The notes: generated from the letters alone by a model not told the origin. Shown: positions 23,114 through 32,238, counted from the first letter of the stretch. The stretch: 41,959 nt of DNA from Aeromonas bivalvium (GCF_000819765.1 NZ_CDBT01000045.1:3470-45428); one strand, 5' to 3'. A program made the numbers and translations.

Positions 23114-26083
23114 ATGTTGAAGTGGTTGTTATCCCTGATGTTCGCCGCCCTGCTGCTGGGGACCGCCTCGGCCCAGGAGATGGGCGCGGCCATGATCCCC
23201 TATGACGAGGGCGACACTCCTCGTCTGCTGGTGGCCAACCAGGGCGCCGGCTCCGTCACCCTGCTTGAACGGGGCAGCGGCAAACGGCTGAAAGAGGTGC
23301 AACTGGGGGGGGATCTGCGCCAGCTGGCCCGCGCCGATGACGGCACCCTGCTGGTCACCGATTACAGCGGCGATCGGTTGCTGCTCTTGGATGATGATCT
23401 CGACCTAGGCAAGGAGATCCCCACCGGTCATAGACCCTATGGCGTCATCTTCGATCCCAAGCGGCAGTGGTTCTGGGTCACGCTGTTCGAGGGGGGCCGC
23501 CTTCAGGCCTACGACAGCGCGGGCAAGCTCCAGCTGGATGCAGAGACTGCCGAGACCCCCCGCGGGCTGGCCCTGACGGGCGACGATCGCCTGCTGCTCA
23601 CCCACGCCATGACCGGCCAGCTTGCCATCTATGATCTCGCCAAGCTTGAGAAGGACGCTAAGGGAGCTACTCTGCCCAAGCCCAAGCTCATCACCCTGGC
23701 GGAAACCCACAGCGACACGCCGAGCGACTCCCAGGGGCTGCCGCGCCTGCTGGATGGCATCACCCTCTCCCCCGATGGCAGCGAAGCCTGGCTGCCCCAC
23801 GTGCTGTGGAGCTTCGGTCACCCCTTCCAGTTCCAGAGCACCGTCTTCCCGGCGGTCTCCATCATAGATCTCGATGAAGAGAAGGAGCGGGTCGATGAAA
23901 GAAAGCAGCTCTTCTTGCAGATCAATCTCCCCAGCGTCGGCAACCGCAGCCAGATCGTCTCCAACCCGTTCGCGGCGCGCTTCGCCGCCGATGGCAAGCG
24001 GGTCTACCTGACCCTGGCGGGTTCCGAGGACTTGCTGGTGTTCGACCTGTCGCGCAGCGGCAAATCCAACAGCAACCGTCACAGACGCAAGAAGTTTCAG
24101 GGGGGCGCCAAGGCGACCCAGCTCTTACGTCACCTGCCGGGCCAGAATCCGAGGGACTTGTTTGTAGACGGCGACCACATCCTGGTCCACAACGTCATGG
24201 GGCAGGATCTCACCCGCCTCAGCTCAGGGGGCAATGGCCCCTTCGCCCGTGTGACCGTGGATGTGCCCCACTTCGCCAAACTGGTGGAGACGGATCCCCG
24301 CCCCGAAGCGCTCAAGCGCGGCGAGCGGCTGTTCAACCTGGGTAATACCGCCGCCAACAGCCGCTTCCCCATGGCGGGGGACAACTGGATGAGCTGCAAC
24401 TCCTGCCATCTGGACGGGTTCAACTTCACCAACCGCCATCTGATGGCGGCCCATCGCCAGCAGAGCGGCGACAACGCCATCAACGGCCACGCCAACCTCG
24501 CCAACATGGTGGCGGGGGACTTCGTCGGCGAGTACCTGCGCATGACCCAGCAGACCCAGGGCGGCATGGGCCATGACACCCGGGATGGGGCCGAGCCTGT
24601 GGATCCCGAGAGGCCCCAGCCGGAAGTGAAGGCGATGATGGAAGACCTGCACGCCTTCGTCACCGCCGATGGCAACCTCCCCTATCTCGCCAACTGGCTC
24701 AGGCTCGATGCCCCGCGCAAGGATCCCGCCAAGGCGCCGACCACCCACCCGAAAGAGTGGCTCAACTCCGCCTCCTGCCAGAACTGCCACCAACAGGCGT
24801 TTGCGGACTGGAGCGAGAGCAACCACAGGCTGATGGGCAACTCCCACCCCTACTACAAGGTGGTGCAGGCGCTTGCCCGCGAAACCGAAGGGGAAGCCTT
24901 CGGCCAGTGGTGTCAGGGCTGCCACATGCCCCAACAGGTGCTGACCGGCCAGCAGGATCTGCCCAAGGGCTCTCACATGTTCGAGCAGGGCGGCGCCTCG
25001 CTCATTGCCGCCCACCAGGCGGGCGAGCCCGTGGTGGAAGAAGGGACCGGCTGCGTGCTCTGCCATCGCATCACTAAAGTGGAAGACGCCGGCGGCAACA
25101 GCGCCTTTACGGTCAATTTGAAAGACCGCGAGAGCTATGTGTTCGAGGATGCCCCGGGTGGCAGCGTCCGCCACTGGCTGGCCGAGCGGCAGATCAATGC
25201 CCGCCCCGCCATGCACAAGGCCTCCTACCAGAAGGATTTCTACCGGGACGCGGCCCTGTGCAAGTCCTGCCACAACGAGTTTGCCCCGGGCACAGGCGCC
25301 AACATCGTCAACACCTGGGACGAGTGGGAAAGCTCCAGCTTCGCGAACGCCGAGGATCCCGCCAGGCGGCGCACCTGTATCGACTGCCATATGAACCCGG
25401 AGCCCGGCAATGGCGGCGCACCGGTGGCGGGCCAGTCCACCGAGAACGGCACCATGAAGGCGCGGCTCTATCGCCACAACTTCACCGGCGCCCAGCACCA
25501 GCTGGTGGGGCTGCGCAATCCCGCGCTTGAGCAGGAGAGCCTGGCGCTGCTGCGCTCCAGCGCCACCCTCTCTGCCCGTATCGAAGGGGCTGCCGATAAT
25601 CAGCAACTGGTGGTGCGGGTCGCCAATACAGGTGCGGGCCACGCCCTGCCCACCGGGGTTGCCGATTTCCGTGAACTCTGGCTGGAGCTGACCGTCACCG
25701 ACGCCAGCGGCAAGCGGGTGCTTGCCAGCGGCCAGCCAGTGGACGGCGCCGTGCCCGAGGATGCGCGCCTGTTCAGAAAGGTGTTCGGCGATGCCGAGGG
25801 CAAGCCGGTGGGGCTCAAGTTCTGGCGCTACGCCAAACTGCTGGAAGATACCCGCATTCCGGCCGATGGCTGGCGCGATGAAGCCTGGCCGCTGCCCGCA
25901 GATGCCAAGGGGCCCTTCAAGGCCGATATCAGACTCAATTTCCGCACCTACCCCAAGTGGGTCAGTGATGCGGTGCGCGCCGCCGAGCCAAGCTTGCCGG
26001 CGCCACCCATAGTGCAACTCAATCGGCTGCAACTCACCCTGCAGCCCCTCCCCGTTACGCCCGACACGGAGCCTCAAACCTGA
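23114..26083 (+). CDS. Periplasmic beta-propeller/hexaheme cytochrome c
   Basis: A 989-residue exported protein. A signal peptide (LLSLMFAALLLGTASAQ) ends near residue 21. Residues about 35-400 form a YVTN/NHL-like beta-propeller (RLLVANQGAGSVTLLERGSG and similar repeats). Six CXXCH haem sites follow: residues 428 (CNSCH), 555 (CQNCH), 600 (CQGCH), 647 (CVLCH), 716 (CKSCH) and 755 (CIDCH). The last ~200 residues are an Ig-like domain with NTGAGHALPTGV, usual at the end of multihaem cytochromes. The propeller plus di-haem-type first site recalls MauG/cytochrome-peroxidase-like fusions, the later sites cytochrome c554-like proteins. The stop overlaps the FTR1 start (TGATG), so the two are made together. 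An iron-oxidising or electron-relay role for the permease is inference. Confidence 0.85.
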   Translation: MLKWLLSLMFAALLLGTASAQEMGAAMIPYDEGDTPRLLVANQGAGSVTLLERGSGKRLKEVQLGGDLRQLARADDGTLLVTDYSGDRLLLLDDDLDLGKEIPTGHRPYGVIFDPKRQWFWVTLFEGGRLQAYDSAGKLQLDAETAETPRGLALTGDDRLLLTHAMTGQLAIYDLAKLEKDAKGATLPKPKLITLAETHSDTPSDSQGLPRLLDGITLSPDGSEAWLPHVLWSFGHPFQFQSTVFPAVSIIDLDEEKERVDERKQLFLQINLPSVGNRSQIVSNPFAARFAADGKRVYLTLAGSEDLLVFDLSRSGKSNSNRHRRKKFQGGAKATQLLRHLPGQNPRDLFVDGDHILVHNVMGQDLTRLSSGGNGPFARVTVDVPHFAKLVETDPRPEALKRGERLFNLGNTAANSRFPMAGDNWMSCNSCHLDGFNFTNRHLMAAHRQQSGDNAINGHANLANMVAGDFVGEYLRMTQQTQGGMGHDTRDGAEPVDPERPQPEVKAMMEDLHAFVTADGNLPYLANWLRLDAPRKDPAKAPTTHPKEWLNSASCQNCHQQAFADWSESNHRLMGNSHPYYKVVQALARETEGEAFGQWCQGCHMPQQVLTGQQDLPKGSHMFEQGGASLIAAHQAGEPVVEEGTGCVLCHRITKVEDAGGNSAFTVNLKDRESYVFEDAPGGSVRHWLAERQINARPAMHKASYQKDFYRDAALCKSCHNEFAPGTGANIVNTWDEWESSSFANAEDPARRRTCIDCHMNPEPGNGGAPVAGQSTENGTMKARLYRHNFTGAQHQLVGLRNPALEQESLALLRSSATLSARIEGAADNQQLVVRVANTGAGHALPTGVADFRELWLELTVTDASGKRVLASGQPVDGAVPEDARLFRKVFGDAEGKPVGLKFWRYAKLLEDTRIPADGWRDEAWPLPADAKGPFKADIRLNFRTYPKWVSDAVRAAEPSLPAPPIVQLNRLQLTLQPLPVTPDTEPQT

Positions 26084-26907
26084 TGTTTGCAAGTTTTCTC
26101 ATTACCCTGCGCGAGGGGCTGGAAGCCTTCCTGCTGGTGGGCATCTGCCTCTCCTACCTCGCCAAGCTGGGGGCAAGCCGCTACAACAAGCTCATCTATC
26201 TGGGGGTGGGGCTGGGCCTCGTCGCCTCCCTCATTGTCGCCTTCCTGTTCCAGGTGGTGGTGAGCCAGTTCGAGAGCGAGCGCTACAACCACCTCCTGAT
26301 GGCGGGGATCCTCATCTTCGCCACCCTGGTGCTCACCTACATGGCGATCTGGATGCAGAAGCAGGCCAAGTCCCAGGTGGGGGCCATGACGGCGCGCATC
26401 GATGCCGCCATCGATGGCGGCAACCTGTTCGGTCTGGTGCTGCTCGCCTTCCTGGCGGTGATGCGCGAAGGCTTTGAAACCGTGCTCTTCTTCTCCGCCC
26501 TGGTCTACTCAGGGCAAGGGGTGGATCTGCACCAGGGACTGATGGGGGCGCTGGCGGGGCTACTGGTCTCCGTGGTGCTGGTGTGGGGGCTGCTGCGCTC
26601 CACCCGCAAGGTGGCACTGGCCCCCTTCTTCCGCTGGACCGGGCTGCTCATCATCATCATCGCCGCGGGGCTGCTGTCGTCCGCCGTCAACATGTTGCAG
26701 GCGGCGGACATCATCACCTTCTGGACGACGCCCGTGTTCAACATCAGCCACATCCTCGACGATCAGGGGGTCTTCGGCACCTTCCTGCGCGCCCTGTTTG
26801 GCTACAACGCCTCGCCGGCCGGCCTGCAGCTGCTGACCTGGGCCGCCTATCTGGCCATCTTCGTCACCCTCTGGCATCGCAGCTATCGCCCTCGGGCGCA
26901 GGGATAA
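26083..26907 (+). CDS. FTR1/EfeU-family iron permease
   Basis: A 274-residue inner-membrane protein with about seven helices and the two family REGxE iron-binding motifs: REGLE (residues 10-14, helix 1) and REGFE (128-132, helix 4). Length and layout match E. coli EfeU (about 276 aa), without the N-terminal periplasmic domain of some bacterial homologues. FTR1 proteins take in iron coupled to oxidation of Fe2+; yeast uses the multicopper oxidase Fet3, E. coli the EfeO/EfeB pair. Neither partner is present here; the gene starts within the stop of a hexahaem cytochrome c. It is presumably under the Fur-like site upstream of the operon. Confidence 0.9.
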   Translation: MFASFLITLREGLEAFLLVGICLSYLAKLGASRYNKLIYLGVGLGLVASLIVAFLFQVVVSQFESERYNHLLMAGILIFATLVLTYMAIWMQKQAKSQVGAMTARIDAAIDGGNLFGLVLLAFLAVMREGFETVLFFSALVYSGQGVDLHQGLMGALAGLLVSVVLVWGLLRSTRKVALAPFFRWTGLLIIIIAAGLLSSAVNMLQAADIITFWTTPVFNISHILDDQGVFGTFLRALFGYNASPAGLQLLTWAAYLAIFVTLWHRSYRPRAQG

Positions 26908-26933
26908 AGCCGCCTCGGTTGCAACCCCATTCG

Positions 26934-26960
26934 GGGGCCGCGCCCTGGCGCGGCGCCCTT
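26934..26960 (+). terminator. GC-rich hairpin after the FTR1 gene
   Basis: GGCCGCGCC faces GGCGCGGCgCC with a short loop and a single bulge. No T run follows, so it may attenuate rather than end transcription into the next gene. Confidence 0.35.
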
Positions 26961-26986
26961 ATCTATCAAGCAGTGTCGGAACACTC

Positions 26987-28411
26987 ATGAGCGACAACAA
27001 CAAGAAGAAGATTGCGGTACTGGGTGCCGGCCCCGCCGGTCTGATGGCCGCCTGGCGCCTGTGCCAGGCCGGTTTTGCAGTCACCCTGTTCGAACAGGAG
27101 CCGGTCGTCGGCGGCATGTGCGCCACCCAGACCTTCAAGGGGCGCGATGGCGAGTATCGCTTCGACTACGGCGGTCACCGCTTCATCACCAAGAACCCCG
27201 AGCTGCTCGCCTTTATCGACGAGCTGATGGGGGACGATCTGCTCCACGCGATGCGAAAGAGCGTGATCCGCTTTGGCGGGCGCACCTATGACTACCCCCT
27301 GAACCTGCCCAACTTGCTCAAGACGGCGCCGCTCGCCCTGATGGCCGGCGCGGTGAAAGACTTGCTGCTGTTGCCCTTTGCCAAGAAGCCCACCGATTTT
27401 GCCAAGGCGAGTTTTGCCGAGTGGATCCAGAGCCACTTCGGCCGCACCCTCTATCGCCAGTTCTTCGAGGGCTACACGGCCAAGCTGTGGGGCATCAACC
27501 CGGACAAACTCTCCGCCGACTGGGCTGGCCAGCGCATCAGTCTCATCGATTTGAAAGACGTGGCGCGCCGCCTGCTACCAAGACGCAACGGCAGCCTGTC
27601 GGTGCGCACCTATGCCCGCAAGTACCGCTACCCCAAGTACGGCTTCGGCCAGATCTTCACCACCCTGGGGGAGCGGCTGGTGGCCGAAGGGGTTGAGCTC
27701 AAGACCGGCGCCACCATCACCCGCCTCGAGCAGGCTGATGGCCGCATCGATCGGGTCTATTGGTCACAAGATAACGTTGAGCAGAGCGAGCAATTTGATC
27801 AGGTGATCTCCACCCTGCCGCTGCCGCTCACCTGCCAGCATCTGGGCTTGCCGTGCGATCTGCACTACCGATCCCTGCGTTTCGTCAATATGCCCCTCAA
27901 ACAGGAGAACCTGTCGGACAACACCTGGCAGTACCTCTCCGACCCCCATATTCTGGCCACCCGTCTGCAGGAGCCGCGCCGGCGCAGCCCCTTTATGGCG
28001 CCCGAAGGCCAGAGCTCGGTGATGCTGGAGATCCCCTGCAACCCGGGGGATGCCACCTGGCAGGCGCCGCTCATCGATCTGCGCGGCCGGGTGACAGAGG
28101 ATCTCGCGAGCCTCGGCGTGGATACCGCCAAGCTTGGCGATGAAACATTTGAAGCGCGCAGCGAGTACGCCTATCCGCTGATGGATTTGGGCTATCAGGC
28201 CCGCCGCAACGACGCCATCCAGGCGCTGATGCCGATAGCCAACCTCATCATGACCGGCCGTCAGGGGACATTCCGCTACATCTTCACCGACACCGCCATG
28301 GAGATGGGGATGATGGCCGCCGACATGGTGATCGACGGGGTGGACAGACGCCACGCCATCTATAACCATCGCAACGAAAATACCGTCATCGAGACCCAGA
28401 GCGTGGCCTGA
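26987..28411 (+). CDS. FAD-dependent oxidoreductase (amine oxidase / UGM-like family)
   Basis: A 474-residue cytosolic flavoprotein. The dinucleotide-binding motif VLGAGPAGLMAAWRL (residues 11-25) and FEQEPVVGGMCATQTF fix it to the family of protoporphyrinogen-oxidase- and UDP-galactopyranose-mutase-like FAD enzymes. FDYGGHRFITKNPEL (about 58-72) is the marker of the subgroup often found in polysaccharide clusters. The C-terminal FAD segment reads LIMTGRQGTFRYIFTDTAMEMG. Substrate unknown. It starts 79 nt after FTR1 beyond a GC hairpin, and is followed by a small secreted protein (34-nt gap) and, farther on, two GT-C-like membrane proteins. It may belong either to the iron operon or to a glycosylation set; both are inferences. 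Confidence 0.7.
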   Translation: MSDNNKKKIAVLGAGPAGLMAAWRLCQAGFAVTLFEQEPVVGGMCATQTFKGRDGEYRFDYGGHRFITKNPELLAFIDELMGDDLLHAMRKSVIRFGGRTYDYPLNLPNLLKTAPLALMAGAVKDLLLLPFAKKPTDFAKASFAEWIQSHFGRTLYRQFFEGYTAKLWGINPDKLSADWAGQRISLIDLKDVARRLLPRRNGSLSVRTYARKYRYPKYGFGQIFTTLGERLVAEGVELKTGATITRLEQADGRIDRVYWSQDNVEQSEQFDQVISTLPLPLTCQHLGLPCDLHYRSLRFVNMPLKQENLSDNTWQYLSDPHILATRLQEPRRRSPFMAPEGQSSVMLEIPCNPGDATWQAPLIDLRGRVTEDLASLGVDTAKLGDETFEARSEYAYPLMDLGYQARRNDAIQALMPIANLIMTGRQGTFRYIFTDTAMEMGMMAADMVIDGVDRRHAIYNHRNENTVIETQSVA

Positions 28412-28445
28412 GTGCCGCGCCATAAACAAACAAGGAGAGAAGAGG

Positions 28446-29021
28446 ATGACCATACGCCCGGGTTTATTTGCCCTCACCCTGCTGCTGGCCCTCAGCGGAC
28501 TGACCCTCAGCGAACAAGCGCAGGCTTACTCCTACGCCGCCGCCGGCAAGGAGCCGCTGATCGACGCCCGCGAGGCGCTGCTGGGCGCCGCCACTGACGG
28601 CCAAGATGCCAGCGCCACCTTGAGCGAGATTGCCGACGAGCTGACCTATCTGGAACAGCACCACAAGGTCGAACTGCAAGCGCCCCTGGCCGCCGCCATC
28701 AAGGCCAAAGACGCGGCAGCCACCGCTGCCCTGCTCAACCGCGCCTACAAGGCGGAGATCGAGCGCCGCCTGGAAGGGGCGGCTCAGAACCTTGGCGACT
28801 ACCAGAGCGCCAAGGTGCTGGTGGTCAAGAGCAAGCGCTTCCTCGATTTGATCCTTCCATCACTCAATGAAGGGGATCGCAAGGCCGCCGATCAGGCGCT
28901 GGCCAGGGGGCTGGACGCCATCGGCAACCCGGGGGTGTTCGGCGTGGGCGCCAAGCCCGCCGATGCCGCGGCCTTTAGCGATGCCGAAAAAGTGCTGATG
29001 GCCGTGCTGGCACCGCTTTGA
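28446..29021 (+). CDS. Secreted helical protein of unknown function
   Basis: A 191-residue product. The Sec signal peptide (PGLFALTLLLALSGLTLSEQAQA) is followed by a highly helical, Ala/Leu/Lys-rich mature domain. The segment AKVLVVKSKRFLDLILPSL (about residues 122-140) and the AAIKAKDAAATAALLN helix resemble, in style, the periplasmic helical domains that precede some FTR1 permeases or EfeO-like proteins; I cannot prove relationship. GGAG lies 8 nt before the ATG. It is the last gene of the cluster, separated from the next coding region by two intergenic repeats, and so may be a periplasmic partner of the iron permease (inference). Confidence 0.7.
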   Translation: MTIRPGLFALTLLLALSGLTLSEQAQAYSYAAAGKEPLIDAREALLGAATDGQDASATLSEIADELTYLEQHHKVELQAPLAAAIKAKDAAATAALLNRAYKAEIERRLEGAAQNLGDYQSAKVLVVKSKRFLDLILPSLNEGDRKAADQALARGLDAIGNPGVFGVGAKPADAAAFSDAEKVLMAVLAPL

Positions 29022-29062
29022 TGGCCGCCAGCCCATCATTTCGCCACCTCACCGTGACAAGC

Positions 29063-29090
29063 GGTGGGTTTCGCTGCGCGCTACCCACCC
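29063..29090. repeat. Intergenic inverted repeat (GGTGGGT...ACCCACC)
   Basis: A stem-loop of the kind found dispersed in many proteobacterial intergenic spacers (GTGGGTTTCGCTGCGCGCTA core). It lies after the secreted protein gene and may protect or end its message. Confidence 0.55.
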
Positions 29091-29115
29091 TACGCACTTT
29101 GATTAGCTCCCATCG

Positions 29116-30471
29116 ATGACGACGGCCCCCCTCATCCCCAGCCCTTCTCCCGCAAGGGGAGAAGGGGGGCGTCACCAGGGCCGATTACGCTTCGCCAATC
29201 GACCCTGCTTGCTGATCCTGCTGCAAGGGGTGTGGCTTTGCTGGTTGCTGGCCTTCCCGGTGGCCCTCGATTCCGACGATGCCCTCAACTTTGCCCACGG
29301 GGTAACGCGCTTCAGCGTGCTGGAGTTCTCCCCCCACTTTCCGGGCTACCCCGCCTTTATCTGGCTGGCGCGGCTTATCAACCTCGCGGTAGACGATCCG
29401 GCCCGCGCTGTGCAGTGGGCAAGTCTCTTGGGTAGCAGCTTGCTGGCGCCCCTCGCCGCCTGGCTGGCGGTGAGAACAGGGCAACGGCCAAGCCTGCTGG
29501 CGCCGGTCTGGCTGCTGGTATTGGCCCTGCCGCTCACCCCGAGCCTGGCGCTCTCCAGCCTCTCGGACGGGCCAGCGCTCGCCGCCTGGCTCGGGTCGCT
29601 GCTGGCCTTGCAGCAGCGCAGAATTGCGCTGGCGGGTCTGCTGCTGGGCCTTATGCTGGCACTGCGCCCCTCCTATTTTGTGCTGGCGCTGCTGCCCCTG
29701 TGGCTCGGGCTGGCGCAGCAGGGCACGCGCGTCAGGTTTGTGCTCCCCATCGTGCTGGTGGGGCTTATCAGCCTGCTGTTTGTCTGGCAGGCAGATGGCT
29801 GGGCCTATTTTGCCGAGGGGCGGCGCTTTACCGACGGCCACTTCACCCTCTGGGGCAACACGGCTGCGACCCACGGGGATCGACTGCTGAGCTGGGCGCG
29901 CACCTTCAATGAGCAGCTCACCCCGCTCTGGCCCTTGCCGATGGGGGCCTTGCTCCTGCTGCCGCTCTGGCCAAGATCAAAAGACCAAGCAGCCGCCCTC
30001 TCCCCGCTCTGGTCCCTCTACTGGCTCGCCCTGCTGCTCTGGACCCTGTTTGGCCAGAATCCGGACAATCCCCGCCATCTGGCCCCCATCACCCTGCTCG
30101 GTATCGTGCTGCTGGCAGGCAGGCTGCCCCAATGGGGCGAGCGCCCTGCCATGCTGGGAGCCCTGTTGCTGCTCTGCACCACACTCACAGCGCCAGCGCC
30201 GCCCGCCATGGTGCAGGCCGCCCGGCTGGCCGAGCAGGCGTGCCCGGCCCTGGTGACCCAGTGGGGAGTGAGGCTGCTTAGGGAAACCACGACCCTGCCG
30301 GTGACGGATGGCTGGTATCAGGGGGATGCCGCCCTTGCGCTCACCCAGGGGGCCTGCCGCCTCAGCCGCCGCCCCATAGCGCAGAGCGAGATGCCGCTCC
30401 CCCACCAGGGGCACTGGTTTGCCCCCCGCTTTGGCGCCGAACCCGGCCTCTGGCTCGCCATCCCCCGCTGA
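29116..30471 (+). CDS. Multi-spanning GT-C-like membrane protein
   Basis: 451 residues by the first ATG, with about 10-12 hydrophobic helices and an early periplasmic loop containing LDSDDALNFAHGVTRFSV, which resembles the DDA/DxD acidic motif of GT-C (PMT/ArnT-like) glycosyltransferases. The final 90 residues are soluble. The start is doubtful: the first ~20 residues (PSPSPARGEGG) come from an intergenic repeat (29126-29170), and a later GTG or TTG near 29212-29230 may be the real start. Sugar donor and acceptor cannot be read. It is followed by a second polytopic protein (30562) in the same direction. Confidence 0.6.
   Translation: MTTAPLIPSPSPARGEGGRHQGRLRFANRPCLLILLQGVWLCWLLAFPVALDSDDALNFAHGVTRFSVLEFSPHFPGYPAFIWLARLINLAVDDPARAVQWASLLGSSLLAPLAAWLAVRTGQRPSLLAPVWLLVLALPLTPSLALSSLSDGPALAAWLGSLLALQQRRIALAGLLLGLMLALRPSYFVLALLPLWLGLAQQGTRVRFVLPIVLVGLISLLFVWQADGWAYFAEGRRFTDGHFTLWGNTAATHGDRLLSWARTFNEQLTPLWPLPMGALLLLPLWPRSKDQAAALSPLWSLYWLALLLWTLFGQNPDNPRHLAPITLLGIVLLAGRLPQWGERPAMLGALLLLCTTLTAPAPPAMVQAARLAEQACPALVTQWGVRLLRETTTLPVTDGWYQGDAALALTQGACRLSRRPIAQSEMPLPHQGHWFAPRFGAEPGLWLAIPR
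29126..29170. repeat. Dispersed intergenic repeat with hairpin
   Basis: CCCTTCTCCC facing GGGGAGAAGGGG with a GCAA loop. This is the common CCTCATCCCCAGCCCTTCTCC-type spacer repeat; its translation gives the low-complexity PSPSPARGEGG. Confidence 0.7.
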
Positions 30472-30561
30472 TCCCTGCCCCGACGACCTGACCCAAACGC
30501 GTCATGGTGTCACAGGGTTCGGCTACACTCACTGCCGATGAAGGTGGCAGGGAGAGGATGA

Positions 30562-32238
30562 ATGAAGGCAGACAAGGAGTGGGTACTGGTGCCCCTGGTG
30601 CTGACGCAGGCCTGCGCCCTGTTGGTGCTGCCGCTCTGGCTGCAGGGGGGCAGCCAGGGGCACGATCTGTTTCACCACCTGCTCTCGGGCCACTATTTCG
30701 GCCGCCAGCTGTGGCAGGGGGAGCTCTATCCCCGCTGGCTGATGGCCATGAATGGCGGCTTTGGCAGCCCCACCTTCTTCTTCTATCCCCCGCTCCCCTA
30801 TTACGTCAGTGCCCTGTTTGCCGGCCCTGAGGCCCCCGCCCGCCACGCCATCTCCCCCCTGCTCGGCAGCGCCACCCTGGCGCTGCTGCTCTCGGGCGCG
30901 TTCGCCTATCTGTGGCTGCGCAGGGCAAGCGGGCCCGGGCGAGCCCTGGCTGCCAGCCTGCTCTATCTGGTCCTGCCCTATCACGTCACCATGGATCTCT
31001 ACGCCCGTTTCGCCCTGGCGGAGTTCTGGGCCTTCGCCTGGGCGCCGCTGATCCTGCTTGGTCAGGATCTCGCCCATCGCGGCCAACGCCAGGGGTTGCC
31101 CCTGCTGATCTTGGGGCTGGCGCTGTTGGCCTTCTCCCACCTCCCCAGCCTGCTGCTGGTGATGGGGCTGGTCAGCGTGCGCGCCCTCTGGTTCGCCTGG
31201 CTCGCCCGCTCCCTGGCCCCCTGCTGGCTTGCCCTGGGGGCCCAGGGGCTGGGGCTTTGCATGGCGGGCGCCCTGCTGCTGCCCGCCCTGGCGGATCAGG
31301 ATGCCATCTCCATGGAGCTGATGCGCAGCGGCATGTTCGACTTTCGCCGCAACTTCCTCGACCGTCTGCCCCAGGGGCTGGATGACTGGCGCTTTCGCGG
31401 CCACCTGGGCTGGTTCACCCTGCTGACCCTGGCCCTGCTGCTGGTGGCCTGGGGCAGTGCCAGAGGCCGCAGCCAGGCGGAGATCTCCTGCTGGGGCGCC
31501 ATTGGCCTGGGTGCCTGCCTGATGATGCTGCCCCCAAGCCAGCCCCTCTGGACCCTGCTGCCTCCCCTGCAACTGGTGCAATTCCCCTGGCGGCTCAACC
31601 TGATCCTGCTCCTGGCGACCGTGGCCCTGGTGGCCCAGGTGCCCCCCTCCCCCGGGCCCTGGCGCTGGCTCTGGTGGGGCCTGCTCGCCCTGACCCTGGC
31701 CTCTTCCCTCGTCTATGTACGCCACGCCCCCCTCACCCAGGCGCCGGATCTGCGCCAGGTCGATGCCTTGTTTGCCGGCAAGCGCAGCGCCCGGGAGTAC
31801 CGTCCCCAGCAGACCCCAAGGGGCGCCTTCAGCCCGAGCCAGCTCGCCTGGCAGGGGGCGTTTCAGGCCCCCATCACCACGGAGCAACCCGGGGTAAGCT
31901 GGACCCTGGTGCGCTGGCAACCCAGGCAACTGGCGCTGGTGGTCACGGCGCCCCAGCCCGCCAAGCTCATCTTGCACCAATATGACTACCCCGGCTGGCA
32001 GGCCAGCCTGGACGACGCCCTGCCCCTGACGGTAAGCGCCAACGACCATGGCCTGCTGCAACTCTGGGTGCCTGCCGGCCAGCACAGCCTCACCCTGACC
32101 CTGGCGGCGCGCTGGCCGGAGCGCGCAGGCAATACTCTCTCCCTGCTCGGCTGGCTTGCCTGGCTCTGGCTGATCTGGCGCCCCACTCGGCAAAGAGCCC
32201 CCGGGCAGGATGCACCTGATCGCGCCCGCCAAACCTGA
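30562..32238 (+). CDS. Large polytopic membrane protein, PTPS-related/YfhO-like
   Basis: A 558-residue protein with an N-terminal membrane region of about 10 helices and a C-terminal soluble beta domain (about 380-520) containing HQYDYPGWQASLDDALPLTV, then a final helix. The early motif GHDLFHHLLSGHYFGRQL and FGSPTFFFYPPLPYYVSALF is characteristic of the 6-pyruvoyl-tetrahydropterin-synthase-related membrane family, which is allied to GT-C glycosyltransferases and YfhO. Despite the name it is no pterin enzyme. The start has GGAGAGG just upstream. The preceding GT-C-like gene ends 90 bp away; together they may act in sugar transfer to a lipid-linked or surface molecule (inference). Confidence 0.7.
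   Translation: MKADKEWVLVPLVLTQACALLVLPLWLQGGSQGHDLFHHLLSGHYFGRQLWQGELYPRWLMAMNGGFGSPTFFFYPPLPYYVSALFAGPEAPARHAISPLLGSATLALLLSGAFAYLWLRRASGPGRALAASLLYLVLPYHVTMDLYARFALAEFWAFAWAPLILLGQDLAHRGQRQGLPLLILGLALLAFSHLPSLLLVMGLVSVRALWFAWLARSLAPCWLALGAQGLGLCMAGALLLPALADQDAISMELMRSGMFDFRRNFLDRLPQGLDDWRFRGHLGWFTLLTLALLLVAWGSARGRSQAEISCWGAIGLGACLMMLPPSQPLWTLLPPLQLVQFPWRLNLILLLATVALVAQVPPSPGPWRWLWWGLLALTLASSLVYVRHAPLTQAPDLRQVDALFAGKRSAREYRPQQTPRGAFSPSQLAWQGAFQAPITTEQPGVSWTLVRWQPRQLALVVTAPQPAKLILHQYDYPGWQASLDDALPLTVSANDHGLLQLWVPAGQHSLTLTLAARWPERAGNTLSLLGWLAWLWLIWRPTRQRAPGQDAPDRARQT

Noticed and set aside
24224..26092. A 622-codon antisense frame over the cytochrome gene
   Set aside because: It is a shadow of a GC-rich gene: no family motif and no ribosome binding site, while the opposite strand has six CXXCH motifs and a signal peptide.
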